Positions 12,185-23,806 of a stretch of 64,000 bases of DNA are shown in pieces. The notes beneath the pieces were generated by a model. It had not been told where the DNA came from and did no database searches. It saw only the letters and a program-made list of their open reading frames with translations. Position numbers and translations under genes: made by a program. The stretch spans positions 982,985-1,046,984 of the forward strand of contig FJOG01000004.1 of the NCBI GenBank assembly GCA_900073065.1, given 5' to 3'. Position 1 is the first letter of the stretch, and the number at the start of each line of letters is the position of its first letter. The DNA is from Phialocephala subalpina (taxonomy: Eukaryota; Ascomycota; Leotiomycetes; Helotiales; Mollisiaceae).

Positions 12185-12417
12185 AGCCCTCACCAGCTCG
12201 AAAGCTACAAGACGCAATCATGTGCAGTGTAGTCAGATATCACCATTGCTGCGTGCCTTCGCTTTGCTTCCAATTGGTGTCTTCGAGGTGAGAGCCACGT
12301 TAGCGTACTACTAGGTAGTAAAGCATGTGATGCGCACTGTGAAAACCATTAAAGCTGCGTAAACCGCACTTGCTGAGCATTAATCACAAAAGAATACAAT
12401 CCCCAACTACATTTCTC
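10511..12417. other. Gene-poor intergenic region
   Basis: About 1.9 kb without a supported gene. Several ORFs of 60-120 codons occur on both strands (the longest is on the minus strand at 10817-11182), but none resembles a family or shows convincing splicing. A dinucleotide microsatellite lies at 12151-12184. Confidence 0.55.
12151..12184. repeat. (CA)n-(TA)n microsatellite
   Basis: A CA run of about ten units runs directly into a TA run of seven units. It lies in gene-poor sequence upstream of the kinase-like pseudogene. Confidence 0.97.
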
Positions 12418-13469
12418 ATGGCATCAGAGATGGAAGCAGATGATGGTAAGGCGCAGTGGGACGAGAATCTTCAATATTACTGTACAAACTCCACTGGAGA
12501 GATCAATCACGATTGAGACTTTACCATCGTCTGCAACTCGAAGCACTTCGTCGTCACAGTATCGCCTAGTCCTCTTCCAGAAGACTTAACAACCTCTCTT
12601 CTTACTCGGTATAGTAAGGCATTTGTCGAAGATGACGAAGAGAAAATTCAGGAGGCCCAAGACGAAATCTTGGACCTGGTCTTCGATGCTGGGTGGCAGA
12701 AATTCAGAGCAATAGCACCACTTGTCCCAAAAGGAGACTCATCTCCCAGGATATCCACGAAGAATCTCCATTCCGACCTCAATTTAGAAACATTCTATTT
12801 CCGCCTCGTTGTGACTAAAGGACATGCAGAGATAGTGCAAACGCCTCCTCACCCGCCACAATTTAATTATTTCTATCTGAATCTGAAGGACAACACGCTA
12901 GACTTGCCCCGCTACTCTTCTCGAGATATCACTGTAACGGGCAAGCTAATGGGCTCGGGATATATCGCCAAAGTATTAATAAGCGGACTTGACATGTGCT
13001 ACAAGATTGGCACGACACAATCCTTTAAAGCAGTGCAGCGCGAATACGATTGCTTGCGACAGATCACGATATCGAAAAGTGCAGCCTCTATTCCAACGCC
13101 GAAACTACTTGGGTTGGTTGTTGATGATGATGGGGTCGTTCTTGGGATTTTAGAGGAATTTATTGCGAACAAAGGAAGGTTGAGTGATGTGGTCAAGAAT
13201 GAGGCTGGGGTTTCTGAGGAGAGAAAAGCAAAGTGGGTGAAGCAGATTCGAAAGGCTGTTGCGCTCTTCCATGAGATTGGCGTGGTGTGGGGGGATGGAA
13301 AGGCGGAGAATGTTCTTGTTGGGAGTGAGAGTGATGATTGTTTTTGGTTGATTTTGGAGGCAGCTATACGGATGGGTGCGTGGACAGGACCTTGATGGAA
13401 ACTCGTGCTGGAGATGATCAGGCTGTGGAGAAGATTGCTAAGTTCTTAGATGACGGAGTCCAACCTTAA
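12418..13469 (+). pseudogene. Protein-kinase-like gene, frameshifted at the DFG motif
   Basis: An open frame starting MASEMEADDG resembles the expanded fungal kinase-like families. It has a glycine-loop-like GSGYIAKVLISG, a hinge region EEFIANKG and the catalytic loop VVWGDGKAENVLVG with its Asp and Asn. Just after it, the frame needed for the metal-binding DFG (13350-13358) is shifted by one base. The current frame ends at 13395 with an unrelated tail, while the other frame reads VDFGGSYTDG... and stays open to TAA at 13469. A five-T run at 13341-13345 is the probable site of a lost base. There is also an in-frame TGA at 12514; it could be removed by a 72-nt intron (12446-12517, GTAAGG donor) with a poor GAG acceptor, or it is a real stop. 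Either a decayed gene or sequencing errors. Confidence 0.65.
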
Positions 13470-14252
13470 AGTAACTTTGTCATGTGGTGGAGGGACTTGT
13501 CCGACCGTCTTGAATCTGCTATCACACTTATTGCTAGTGCGTTTTGCTGACGTCTAGGGACAGGACTATGGCGAGGTGGTTGTGAAGTTATTCGAGTTCG
13601 GGATAATGAGCATAACGTGCTAAGAACTACAATCCCTGCCGTCCTTCCTCTCACTAGCCTTGTCGATCGGGTGAAACGACTCAGGAAATAAGTGAGTGTG
13701 TCCGATAATTTCAGCAATGTCATTAGAGTGCTCTCTGACTTAGGAAATACAAGCATGAAGTAGTGTTCTTTGCGGACCTGATGGACTAGCACTTGCCGCA
13801 TTCATGCAAGGCCATCATGGTTCAAGCTTCGAGGAGACGTCGAGGCCTTACCCGACGTTAAACCAAGACTTGAAGAATAAAGGCCTCTACTACAAAGCTC
13901 TTGCATTTTGCAGCAAGATGGAGAATGAACGTACAATGAGGGCACAATGAGGGTATCAGACTCTACAACAGAAGTGGGAAAATCACGGAAGGAACAGCGA
14001 AGAGACAGCTCATGCTTAGAACGAATGTTTTCCTTCTACACGTCCTCTCGCATGCTGGACTGCTATACCACCATAGAATACACTTCATTAAACTATGCAC
14101 ATCTGAACATCATCCATCACCAATCCTTCCCTCCGTTTCTCCATTTCTCTTCCATCTCTACCCCTGATATCCCTCCTCTCCGACAAGCTCACGACTGACT
14201 GGCAAGGAAGTTCGCAGCCTATCACCATCAAATCAGCACCAATAGAGCAATG
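13470..14252. other. Intergenic region, no gene seen
   Basis: Only short unconvincing ORFs. Contains the 3' flanks of the kinase pseudogene (plus) and the Ede1-like gene (minus). Confidence 0.5.
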
Positions 14253-17200
14253 TCAAGAATCGGGAGAACCTACTCTTTCCAAATCGTAATCATATTTCTC
14301 CAACGCAGCCAAAGCATCAGTCCTCGAATACCCCATTCCCGTCAGATTCTTCAAGATAGGATCATCATGCACACCAGCTTCCGTCAAAGCTCTACCGATT
14401 TGTGGTCTCTCTGGTGCAGCAGCTGAGGTACCATTATTCAGAGCCGGAGGAGACTCTGTCTTAGGTGGTTCGACAGCAGCTATAGCAGGTTCGTCAAGTC
14501 CAGCGAAGATGGCATCCCAATCATGAGGTTCATTAACTGCTTGAGTCGCAAGAGGCGCACGAGGAGGCTCAGGGTCGGAAGGGGATTTAGGAGTAAAGTT
14601 GGAAGGGCTTGTGGTAACGTAGCTGGGGAAACCATTGCTTTGGGCTGCATGCTCTTGGCCCTTCGAAGTTGGAGGGCTGTCGAACATGGGATTGAAGTCA
14701 TCAAGACCAGAGCGATCATGATTAGAGATGTTTGCGAAGTCGTCATCAGCACTCCCTTCCTTCGCATCTTCCAAATCGTCAAAGTCGTCAAAATCATTGC
14801 CAAATGGAACCTTTGGTGGCGGGGCTGGCTGCGATGAGGCTTGAGGAGTATCCCATATTAACGTTCCCGCGGCGGTGCTCGAATTTTGTTCTGGAGATGT
14901 AGGTGTGGGAACTTCACGAGAGGGGAGAAGCCCGATATATTGCTGCGCTTGTGCTTGAGTCTGATCAGCTGGTGAGACGGCCTTATTGTAAGGAGGTGGT
15001 GATGTTTGAGCACTGGCGGCTGGAGGTTGGCTACCAATGCTTTGTGCTGAAGCCTGGGTGTTGACTGTTGGTCTGACGGCCAACGTGTCGTTCAAGGTAC
15101 TTGTTGGCTGTGATGCACCGATTGCTTTATCTCCGCTTGGTTTTCTGCCATGGCCAGGAGAAGCTGGGGCAAAGTCGTCATCAAATCCACCGCCTTCATC
15201 ATTGCTATCGCTTTCGTCGTCGTCGTCCAACTCGGCAATCGGCGGGAACTCCTTGTTGAATCCAGCAATGTTGGCGGAGCCAGATGCAGATGAGTTACCA
15301 GTATTTGTGCGTTCTTGAGCCTTGGCGGTGTTACCAAAGCTAGCAAAAGCGCTGTCAAAATCGTCCTTAGCAGTACCAGTGCGTTCTGGAGCCTTGTTAA
15401 GAGCGAATGGGTCGGCTGCGGCTTGCTCACTCAAAGTGCTGCCACCTGTAGGGGTTGCAACGATCTTCGAGTTGGAGTCACCAGGGAATGCGCCTGGAAT
15501 TGGGTCTTGAGGGCCATCAAGACCAGCAGAGGAAGCGTTAGATTTACGGTCAACACCAGGTGATACAGCTCTTGCAGTTTCTGTTGGTCCTGCTGCTGAT
15601 GATCCTGTTGGTGTCATTCCTATGTAATTGGTTGGTGTATCAGCGCCAGTAGAGCCTTCCCCAGACCGGCTAGCCGGCGCTGAAACTTGTCGAGAGGATG
15701 TCATTGAGTCCTCATGCTGGGGAAACGGTAAAAAAGAAGAGCTGATTTGTCTCGACTCGGGAGGTGGTGGTGGTTGCTCGCCAGCGGGAGGGATCTCGCG
15801 ACTAGCATGCGCTGGAGGTGGTGGAGTAGATTGGAATCCACTACCTCCGGTGGTTTGTTGACGAATTGGAAGAGCTGTTGCAGATCCAACAGATGGCGAG
15901 CGAGCACCCTCGGCCTTGAAGCTCGTCGGTGGCGGTGGTTCAGGGGTAGCAGCAGCGAATGATGGGCCGAAAACACTGTCGAATGATCTATCATTATGTT
16001 GAGTAGCAGCAGGCGATTGGGCAAAAGGAGATGTGGGAATCTCGCCCGAGCTTGGATGACGACGGAAGAAAGGATTGTTGGCGCTCATATTCGATGGAGC
16101 CGGGCTTGCAACCTGTGGAGGGCTTTGTACTTTGGCAGCGGCAGCAAGGATCTCCGTATCCTCCTTGATGCTCTTATTCAAATCTTCAGCCTCAGTCTTC
16201 AGCTTGTCTCTTTCTCCTTCATTTGTTGCAAGCTGTTTCTTGTTAATTGCAACCAAACCCTTCTGTTGACGAGCATCTGACCTGAGCTTCTCTAACGTCG
16301 GCTTCATCTGAGCAATTTCAGCATTGACGACTCTCATACGCTCCTTAAGGTTGGCATTCTCTTGCTGGTCGGCCTGAAGAGCGGTAACAACTTGTCGGTG
16401 CTGGTTTTGGAGGTCTCCATAGGTGCCTTCAAGCATGGCGATATCAGTCTGCAATTTCTTGGTCTCAGCCCGAGAAGCTGCTAGACGCTCCTCTAAGCTC
16501 TTCACATCCTTGACTTCTTGCTCATAAAGAGTTCGCAGCTGAGCAAGACGAGTCTCAAATTCACGCTTCTGAGTACTTGCTTGAGTAAGCTCGTTTTGCG
16601 AGCTAGCTCGTTGTCCTTGCACATCTTGCATTTGCCTTGACAAGTTGCCGACTTGGTTAGAGAGGTTTGCAAGCTCGGATGTCTCGTTCGTGAGCCTCTT
16701 GCTGATTTCAGGATCGTTGTCACCTAGCAAGTCCTCCGTAGCAGAAGAGCTTTGTGGTTGGAAGCCTCTCTGCAACGATGGCCCGGAACTATTTGAGCCT
16801 CCAGTGCCTTGATGAGTGAGACCTTGGCCAAAGGTTGAGGAGGGGACAAAGGGCTTGAACAGAGTAGAGTGCTGGGGAGAGAGTTGGGCAGGAGAGGTTG
16901 GGGTCAAGGGTTGGCCAAAGGGGTCGCCTGTTACCTGACGATTGATACCAAATGAGCCAGAGCCGCCAGTAGACTGTGGTACCTGGGCAGCAGGAGGAGG
17001 TGAAGAGGAGAGAGCATCGAGACCAAACAAATCTTCAGCAGCTGATTTGGGCATGGTTGTTGGAGCATCGAAAGCCGGCGCGGTCGGAAGGGGAGCGGGC
17101 CGAACCTGGTTTCGCATGCTTGGTGGAATGAGGCTAGGGGGTAAAGCAGCAGGCAAAGAGTCCCGTCCATCTCGCTTGCCTCTCTGCTGTCGAATAAGGT

Positions 17201-18500
17201 ACATCGCAACTGCAAATTCGTCTCTGGTCAGGTGTCCAGCAGAGTTGATGTCTGCAAGATCCCAAATTTGAGCCAGAGCTTCTTCTGGAAGTTTAGACTC
17301 GCTGAAGAATGGTACTGCTTCGTCTCCAGTAATGAACCCTCTGTTCGACCTATCCAAACCATTGTAGATGTTATCGAACTTTGCCTTGTCCGCAGGTGTA
17401 ATAGCCCAGTCTCCAGCACTGCCTGAATTTTGAGGGAATTGTTGTGGGGGCGGAACATAAGCAGGTCGACTAAGAGGACTACCAGCCCGTGGAGCACCAC
17501 TGAGCTGTCTGGGTATGGCCGACATAGCACCCGCTCCAGAAGACTGTCTACTTGGGGGTCTGCGGGATGCTGCTTCGTATAGACCTGCAGGAAGTATATT
17601 CGGTAATGCGCGGAGAGCTCCTACTTTGAATGATGCCAGCAAATGCATAGCAATCACAAATTCATTGACATGAAGGGCACCCTTCTGTTCTGTATCTGCC
17701 AAATTCCATATTCTGCCCAAGACCTCATTTGGGAGAGCTGAGCGCTCGAATATCGATCTCGCCTGGTCTCCCGGTAGTACTCCGTTCGACGCTCCTGACT
17801 TCTCGAATAGAGCTGCATATTGACCCGCTTTTTCTGGCGTCAACGGAGGAACTCGTATAGGCCCAGATCCGCTTGCTTGAGGTTGCAATGCGCTGGGTGG
17901 AGGACCGGGAGGAGGTTGAATCGTAGGGCTCATGCCCGGAGCAGAACCATTTATGCCATCGAATTTGGGGAGAGGACCAGGCTTGAGTGCCAATTCGGGA
18001 GTGGGATCTTGCCCAGCCTGAGCATGCGCAATCAACCTCAAGACTATCCCGAAGCCTGTAGGAGTGAGGAAGCCTCGATTCTCTTTATCTGCGATCTGCC
18101 ATATCTATAGGGACAGGAATACGTCAGTATCATGAACGTCTGATAGTATGGCGATCCATCAATACGGTTGGCGCAGACTGAGCGTACGCACCTCTCCAAG
18201 CACACGCGGCTCAAGTCTTGTCTTTTCGAAGAACTTTACAGCGACCTCTCCTGTGACTACGCCGACGCTGTCCGTATCTGCTTGTCGAAATAGCTGACCG
18301 AACAGGCGCTTCTCTTCCGGCGTGAGGTTCAGATTTGGTGCCGCTGCAACAAGTCAGCATTTGAACGTCATCTCAACATGTCCGCAATCTTCTGCCCTGT
18401 CACATAATATCCAAGGAGAGCTTCCAAACTCTCCCACATCATCATTTTCGAATGGGACAAAGATCGAAATTAAAGAGCTCTTACTTGGGTCCTCGGCCAT
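14253..18500 (-). CDS. EDE1: Ede1-like endocytic scaffold with three EH domains and a UBA domain
   Basis: An early clathrin-coated-pit scaffold that binds NPF-containing adaptors and ubiquitin at the plasma membrane. Three exons: 18500-18485, 18343-18192 and 18104-14253, about 1,339 residues. The start MAEDP is followed by EH1 (about 13-105, LTPEEKRLFGQLFRQAD), EH2 (about 143-235, FEKSGASNGVLPGDQARSIF) and EH3 (about 291-390, YNGLDRSNRGFITGDEA). A long coiled coil covers about 520-715. A Ser/Pro/Gln-rich, acidic low-complexity region with DDFDDFDD-type patches follows. The C-terminal UBA (LTGMGYSRTDALAALEKYDYDLERV) ends the protein. The order EH-EH-EH-coiled coil-UBA matches yeast Ede1. Its pathway partner Sla1 lies 23 kb downstream, not adjacent. 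Confidence 0.93.
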
Positions 18501-19172
18501 CGCGCTCCGCTCTCCGAGTCTCGCTGGTGTTCAGGCGTCTTGCACAAGCTTCCAATGACCACAATCTCTGGACTGAAGCTGCCGGCGGTGGTGGTAATTG
18601 TGGAAGACGTTTTGAATTTGTCAAGAAAGGTCTGTTGACAAATCTGCTGTGGTTATGAAGAGATGAGGTAGAAAGCTGGGAGATCCGGAGCTAGCCCGCA
18701 GACGGGATGAGGATTGGCGCTTCTTTCGCCTCGCCATTTTGTGGTTCGCTGCGACGCAATTGAACACCAAGCGAATGAACTCGATGCAACCCCAAACACC
18801 TTCTCTCTTTCGGCCTAACTTGCATTCGAATGGGCAGAAACGTGCATGTCACATGGATACCTGCATGCCTTGGAATTATCCATTGGCAAATGCATGCGTC
18901 TTTCAGAGTCACAGGCAGTGGGATGTGAGTAGTATTGACAGTTGATTTGCCTATGGCTGTCTGAATTACAAGAAGCGTTGTTTATCATTCTGATTGAAGG
19001 AAACTCTCCACACAAAGTCGTAGAGAAAAAGAAAGCAGTAACAACCCCGCGCTAACATGACGAGGCTCCAACACTCCAGACGAAGTATCAAGTTCCGAAT
19101 CAAGTGCCAAATCTACCCCTCCAAGTATGTGATCCCACAGGAGATAAACATATGACTTAGCGAAGCAACCAT
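18501..19172. other. Intergenic region between EDE1 promoter and alpha-tubulin 3' end
   Basis: No gene supported. It must contain the promoter of the Ede1-like gene and the 3' UTR of alpha-tubulin, both on the minus strand. Confidence 0.5.
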
Positions 19173-20939
19173 TTAGTACTCGGCTTCAGCACCCTCTCCA
19201 TCATCGAGTGAATCAGTTGCAACCTCTTCGTAGTCGCGTTCCAAAGCAGCAAGATCCTCACGGGCCTCAGAGAATTCGCCTTCCTCCATACCCTCACCAA
19301 CGTACCAATGAACGAAGGCACGCTTGGAGTACATGAGGTCGAACTTGTGAGAGAGTGCGGACCAGGCCTCAGCGATAGCGGTGGTGTTGGAAAGCATGCA
19401 GCTACGAATTGTCAGCGATTGATCGTCATTTATAGGATATTGAAACTTACACAGCGCGGTTGACCTTGGCAAGATCACCGTTGGGGACCATTTGAGGAGG
19501 CTCGAAGCAGATACCAATCTTGAAACCAGTTGGGCACCAGTCAACGAATTGAATAGTGCGTTTGGTCTTGAGAGTAGCAACGGCAGCGTGAACATCCTTG
19601 GGGACGACATCACCACGGTAGAGCAAGCACGTAGCCATGTACTTTCCATTACGTGGGTCACACTTCACCATCTGGCTGTTGGGCTCGAAGCAAGACATGG
19701 AGATCTCTTGGACGGAGTTGGCCTCATGGGAAGCCTTGGCTGCAGAGACAACTGGAGCGTAGGCAACGAGAGGGAAGTGGATACGTGGGTATGGGACCAA
19801 GTTGGTCTGGAATTCGTTGAGATCAACGTTGAGGGAACCATCGAATCGAAGAGAGGCGGTGATGGAAGAAACGACTGCAGACACTCATTAACTATGCGCG
19901 AAAATGTATACATCGGACGAAAACAAACCCTGGGCAATCAGGCGGTTCAGGTTCTCATAGTTGGGGCGCTCAAGGCCAAGGTTTCTTCGGCAGATGTCGT
20001 AGATAGCCTCGTTATCAACCATGAAGGAACAGTCGGAGTGCTCGAGAGTGGTGTGGGTGGTGAGGATAGAGTTGTATGGCTCAACAACGGAGGTAGCGGT
20101 CTGAGGGGCTGGATAAACACAGAACTCCAACTTGACCTTCTTGCCGAAGTCAACGGACAGACGCTCCATGAGGAGAGCACCGAAACCAGAACCAGTTCCA
20201 CCACCGAATGAGTGGAAGACGAGGAAACCCTGGAGACCAGAGCAGTTATCGGCGACACGACGGACCTTGTCCAAGACTTGGTCAATCAACTCCTTGCCAA
20301 CCGTGTAGTGACCACGAGCATAGTTGTTTGAGGCATCCTCCTTGCCAGTGATCATCAACTCGGGGTGGAACAAGCTGCGGTAGGTACCGGTGCGGACTTC
20401 ATCGACGACATTGGGCTCGAGATCGCAGTAGATGGTTCGAGGAACGTATTTGCCTTGACCTGCAACGCGATAACACGTCAGATAATTTTCATAGTATATC
20501 TGCACAAGTATACATACCGGTCTCGGAGAAGAAGGTGCTGAAACCTTGATCAGGGTCGGCGGCTTTGCGCTCCTCAGTTAAGTACCCATCGGGCTAGAAG
20601 GCAATACGCGTCAGTGATGATTCCTATGCCAGCAGAGAACGTCTGTAATGATGATAGTGCAAGATAAACATACCTGAATGCCATGCTCAAGGCAGTAGAG
20701 CTACAGTGAAAACCCCTCACGTTAGTCACGCCAGATATCAACAACAGTCTGTTTACGCGCAGATGTTGTCATCGAAGATGTAGCTCACCTCCCAGCAAGA
20801 GTTGGCAATCTGGCAACCAGCCTGACCGACTATTGAAAGCAGACATGTCAGTAAATTTCTCGAGATGTTGGGACGCGGAATGGAGCGGTGTGCAGCGCGT
20901 CGAATATCACATACCGTTGATGCTAATGACTTCTCTCAT
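19173..20939 (-). CDS. Alpha-tubulin
   Basis: Structural GTP-binding subunit of the microtubule heterodimer. Eight exons; the start MREVISING is split from [14 protein letters not shown] by an intron, and three more short exons follow ([27 protein letters not shown]). Five introns therefore fall in the first quarter, typical of fungal tubulin genes. The tubulin signature GGGTGSG is at about 20,190 ([16 protein letters not shown]). The M-loop region and [12 protein letters not shown] (catalytic Glu region for beta-tubulin GTP is VVPKD) are present. The C-terminus is acidic and ends EAEY, with a terminal Tyr as in alpha, not beta, tubulin. About 450 residues, the normal length. Nothing is missing. 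Transcribed divergently from Pga1, sharing about 310 bp of promoter. Confidence 0.97.
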
Positions 20940-21252
20940 ATTTGCGGTGTTGATTAAGGTAAGAGCTCTGCGTAGGGTGTATAGATCACAGCAAATTTGT
21001 CTGTGAGGTCGTGGTTATGGTCTGTGAAGATGATAGTGGGGAAGAAGAGGAAGGAGTGGTACAGGGGGATTATTGATTGAGAGACTTCGCTTATGTGGTG
21101 GCTCCTGCATAAACAAAACCCGTCGCCGTGCCAGAAAAGCAGGCGCGTTTATGCAAGCGGCTAGGCTTTTTCGGACGAGAGATCCAAGCTTCTTGGCCCC
21201 GCCCAAGTTAATGTAAACACGAGTTCAAGGTTCGGACGAGAGCACGAAGCAG
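20940..21252. promoter_or_regulatory. Shared divergent promoter, alpha-tubulin / PGA1
   Basis: Only about 313 bp separate the two start codons, which point away from each other, so both promoters must lie here or overlap the first exons. C/T-rich strands near 21040-21070 lie upstream of the tubulin start. No specific factor site was identified. Confidence 0.5.
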
Positions 21253-22049
21253 ATGTTTGCTACCGTCGAGTACGCAATGTTTCAATTACTTTTGGTCGCT
21301 TTGTTATACATTCGGTGTGTACTCGGCAACACCGAGAAAGCCATCTTCCTAGCACCAAGCAGTCTCAATGTTCCAGTCGAGCATCCGACATTAGAGGACT
21401 TACAGCTCGAAGCTCTATCCCCGCAACATTGGTCCCTAAGAACGCACATCGAAGCAGAATTTCCTACGGACTCTTCCAAGTATGGAAAGTCGTCATGGTA
21501 TTTACTGCACAGCCTGCAAGAGGGACAGAGACACGAAATCAAGATATGCTGGGCTGCTACCGTAAATCCAATTATTTTCTGTTGCAAGCTTCTGCTGATA
21601 CAATCTAGCAACCCACATCCTTCCGTCTCGAAACCTATGACCTATCTACTGTCTTTGAGACTCCCGAATTGATCCAATCCCTCGCAAAATACTCAGAAGC
21701 TAGAGAACCAGACCTGCTGGACGCACAGAGCCAGCAGTCGAGCATTGTGAATCCTGAGACGACGTCCAAGAATACACCCGCAAGCGGCTCTTCGACGCTG
21801 TTCCTGCAAATATTTGCAGCAGCAGATTACTACACCATGAACAAGACCCTGATGGAAAATGTGCCGCCAGTCTTCGTCGATATAATCCTTGACCCATATG
21901 TTTTCAACATCTTCCCACGATCACTGCTTCCAACAGCTGCATACATCGTCATACTTGCCATTGGAGGTTGGTTCCTGGCCAAGTACATTAGTGCATACAT
22001 ACAGAGTATAGCGAGGCTCGACACAGATGCAGAAAAGAAGAAGGTGTAG
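21253..22049 (+). CDS. PGA1: Pga1-like subunit of GPI mannosyltransferase II
   Basis: ER membrane partner of the Gpi18/PIG-V mannosyltransferase, which adds the second mannose of GPI anchors. Two exons, 21253-21561 and 21609-22049, code 249 residues; the junction is WAAT-QPTSFRLETYDL. The N-terminus is a signal sequence (QLLLVALLYIRCVLGN). A lumenal domain follows, and a single TM lies near the C-terminus (LPTAAYIVILAIGGWFLAKYI) with a short Lys-rich cytosolic tail (DAEKKKV), a possible ER-retention type end. Topology, size and the PTSFRLETYDL stretch fit the fungal Pga1 family. The assignment is by memory of the family, so moderately sure. Confidence 0.7.
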
Positions 22050-22214
22050 GTTTCAAGGCATCGCAAGTTCGTGAAGATCAACGTTTCATTATGACTACAT
22101 GTCGTGCAATCGATGCACTTGCTGGATATCATCCATCTAGTTGAAAAGGAGACCGAGCCAACAAAAGAAATGTCCAGTCATTTTCATGCCATCAGTCCCA
22201 ACGCCGTCATCAGA

Positions 22215-23806
22215 TTACCATCGCTGTTGTCCTTGTCCACCATAGCTGGGTTGCCCGTTATAGCCTCCTTGGGGAGGATTTTGGCCTGGATGGCTGCCGT
22301 GCGGTACAGGTGGAGGGGAGCTGTTCCCATAAAGCCCACCAGAATGCTCTGCATTATGCAGGCCTTGGAAGTGTTGTTGCTGTGGGGGAGGCAAATTCCC
22401 ACTGTTTTGGGGAGGAGGAGCCCCATACTGGTTAGGGGGAGGAGGATATTGCTGGTCGTGTGGAGGACGTCCATAGGTGTCTTGATGCTGAATACCTCCA
22501 AATGGGGGCTGTCCCGGGGGTTGAGAGCCATATGATGGCTGTTGCGAGGTAGGAGGGTACGGAGGTTGTTGCGAAGTAGGAGGCGGGCCATAGGACGGCT
22601 GAGAGCTGGGAGAAGCCCCATATGGAGGCTGGGAGCTTGGAGTACCGCCATAGCTAGTTTGGGGATTGGGTGAAGCGCCATATTGGTGCTGGGGTTGTTG
22701 TTGTTGCGGGTTCGGGGATGCTCCGTATTGCGGCTGAGCACCTGAAGCTCCGTAAGACGGCTGCTGGCCATACGATTGTGCTGGAGTTTGTGTCTGGGAG
22801 TACGAGTGCTGTCCTTGAGGCTGGCTGTGCTGTTGTTGGTTATAAGTGCCTTGAGATGCACCGCTAGGTTGGTAGGAACTTGGAGGAGCAGCACCGGAAT
22901 ATCCGCCTTCTGAGCTGCCATGTGAGGAGTATCCGTAGTTATTGCCCTGCTGGAAAGTCAATAAGAGCTCGATGGAAAATATGTTTTCAACGTACACCTG
23001 AGCTTTGTTGGTGACCACCGAACATTCCTCCCAGATTCCCCATGAAACCGCCTGAACTGTGTTGTGTGTTCTGCGATCCGGAGTAGTTGGTCTGCTGGTT
23101 GTCCTGCTTCTTTCCTCCACCTAGCAGACCCCCAATTAAAGCACCAGCAATGCCAGATCCCCCGCTGGAACTCGATTGTCCGCTGCTCTGATTGTGGCTC
23201 GAACCGCCGCCCAAGAACTGCCCAGCCAGCGACGCCAAAGGGTTGCTGCTACTGCTGCTATTATTGTTCGTTTTCTTTCCTCCGCCCAGTAATTGGTTCA
23301 TGGCAAATTGCTACAAGAGTATTAGCATACTTTCGTAGAACGACGACCAGTAGATGGACCTACCCCGATGTTCCCAGTCAAGCTCCTGTCTCCATTATAC
23401 GGCTCTAGCGTACCATCTGCCCTCCGAATGCTCTGGCTACCATCCGCATTCGTCACAAGATCGGGATCAGCAAACTGATTGTGTTGCTGTCCGCCGGGCG
23501 TTCCATACGGATGGTCAACACCCTGCGGCGTAGCTTGAGGTGTAGGACCCGTGGGCGCGGCATGCGTAGGAGTATCCCATTGCGACTCGCCCGTCGACAG
23601 CTGAACGAAATAGTATTTCTTGCTATGAGCATCCCACTGTGGAATCCAGCCTTCAGGGAGAGAAGGAGGAGCGTACGAAGGGCCTTCTTGGCCAGGTCTA
23701 TTCAGATGCGCTCGTCAGCTCTCGTTTCTCACACGCAATTCCAAAGGAGTAAGACGCTCCTTCTGCTTCAGCAAGGGGAGGGTTCTTACGTTGCAGGGCC
23801 TGTCAT
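22215..23806 (-). CDS. WW-domain protein with Gly-rich and Gln/Pro/Tyr-rich low-complexity tail
   Basis: Four exons, 23806-23790, 23697-23364, 23310-22998 and 22909-22215, give 452 residues. After MTGPATPGQEGPSYAPP comes one WW domain (about 20-52: LPEGWIPQWDAHSKKYYFVQ, then STGESQWDTP). It has both Trp residues and the YYF core, so it should bind Pro-rich ligands. A Ser/Gly-rich part with GGGKK motifs follows, then about 230 residues of SYG/PQYGASP/QPPYG repeats. Such a tail is prion-like and prone to condensate formation in other proteins; that is inference here. The last intron (22997-22910) has to be 88 nt to keep frame; a nearer CAG would break it. No named family member recognised. Confidence 0.82.

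Noticed and set aside
22184..22921. 245-codon ORF in the WW gene region
   Set aside because: It is a shifted frame of the Gln/Pro-rich tail; only the frame ending at 22215 joins the WW domain.
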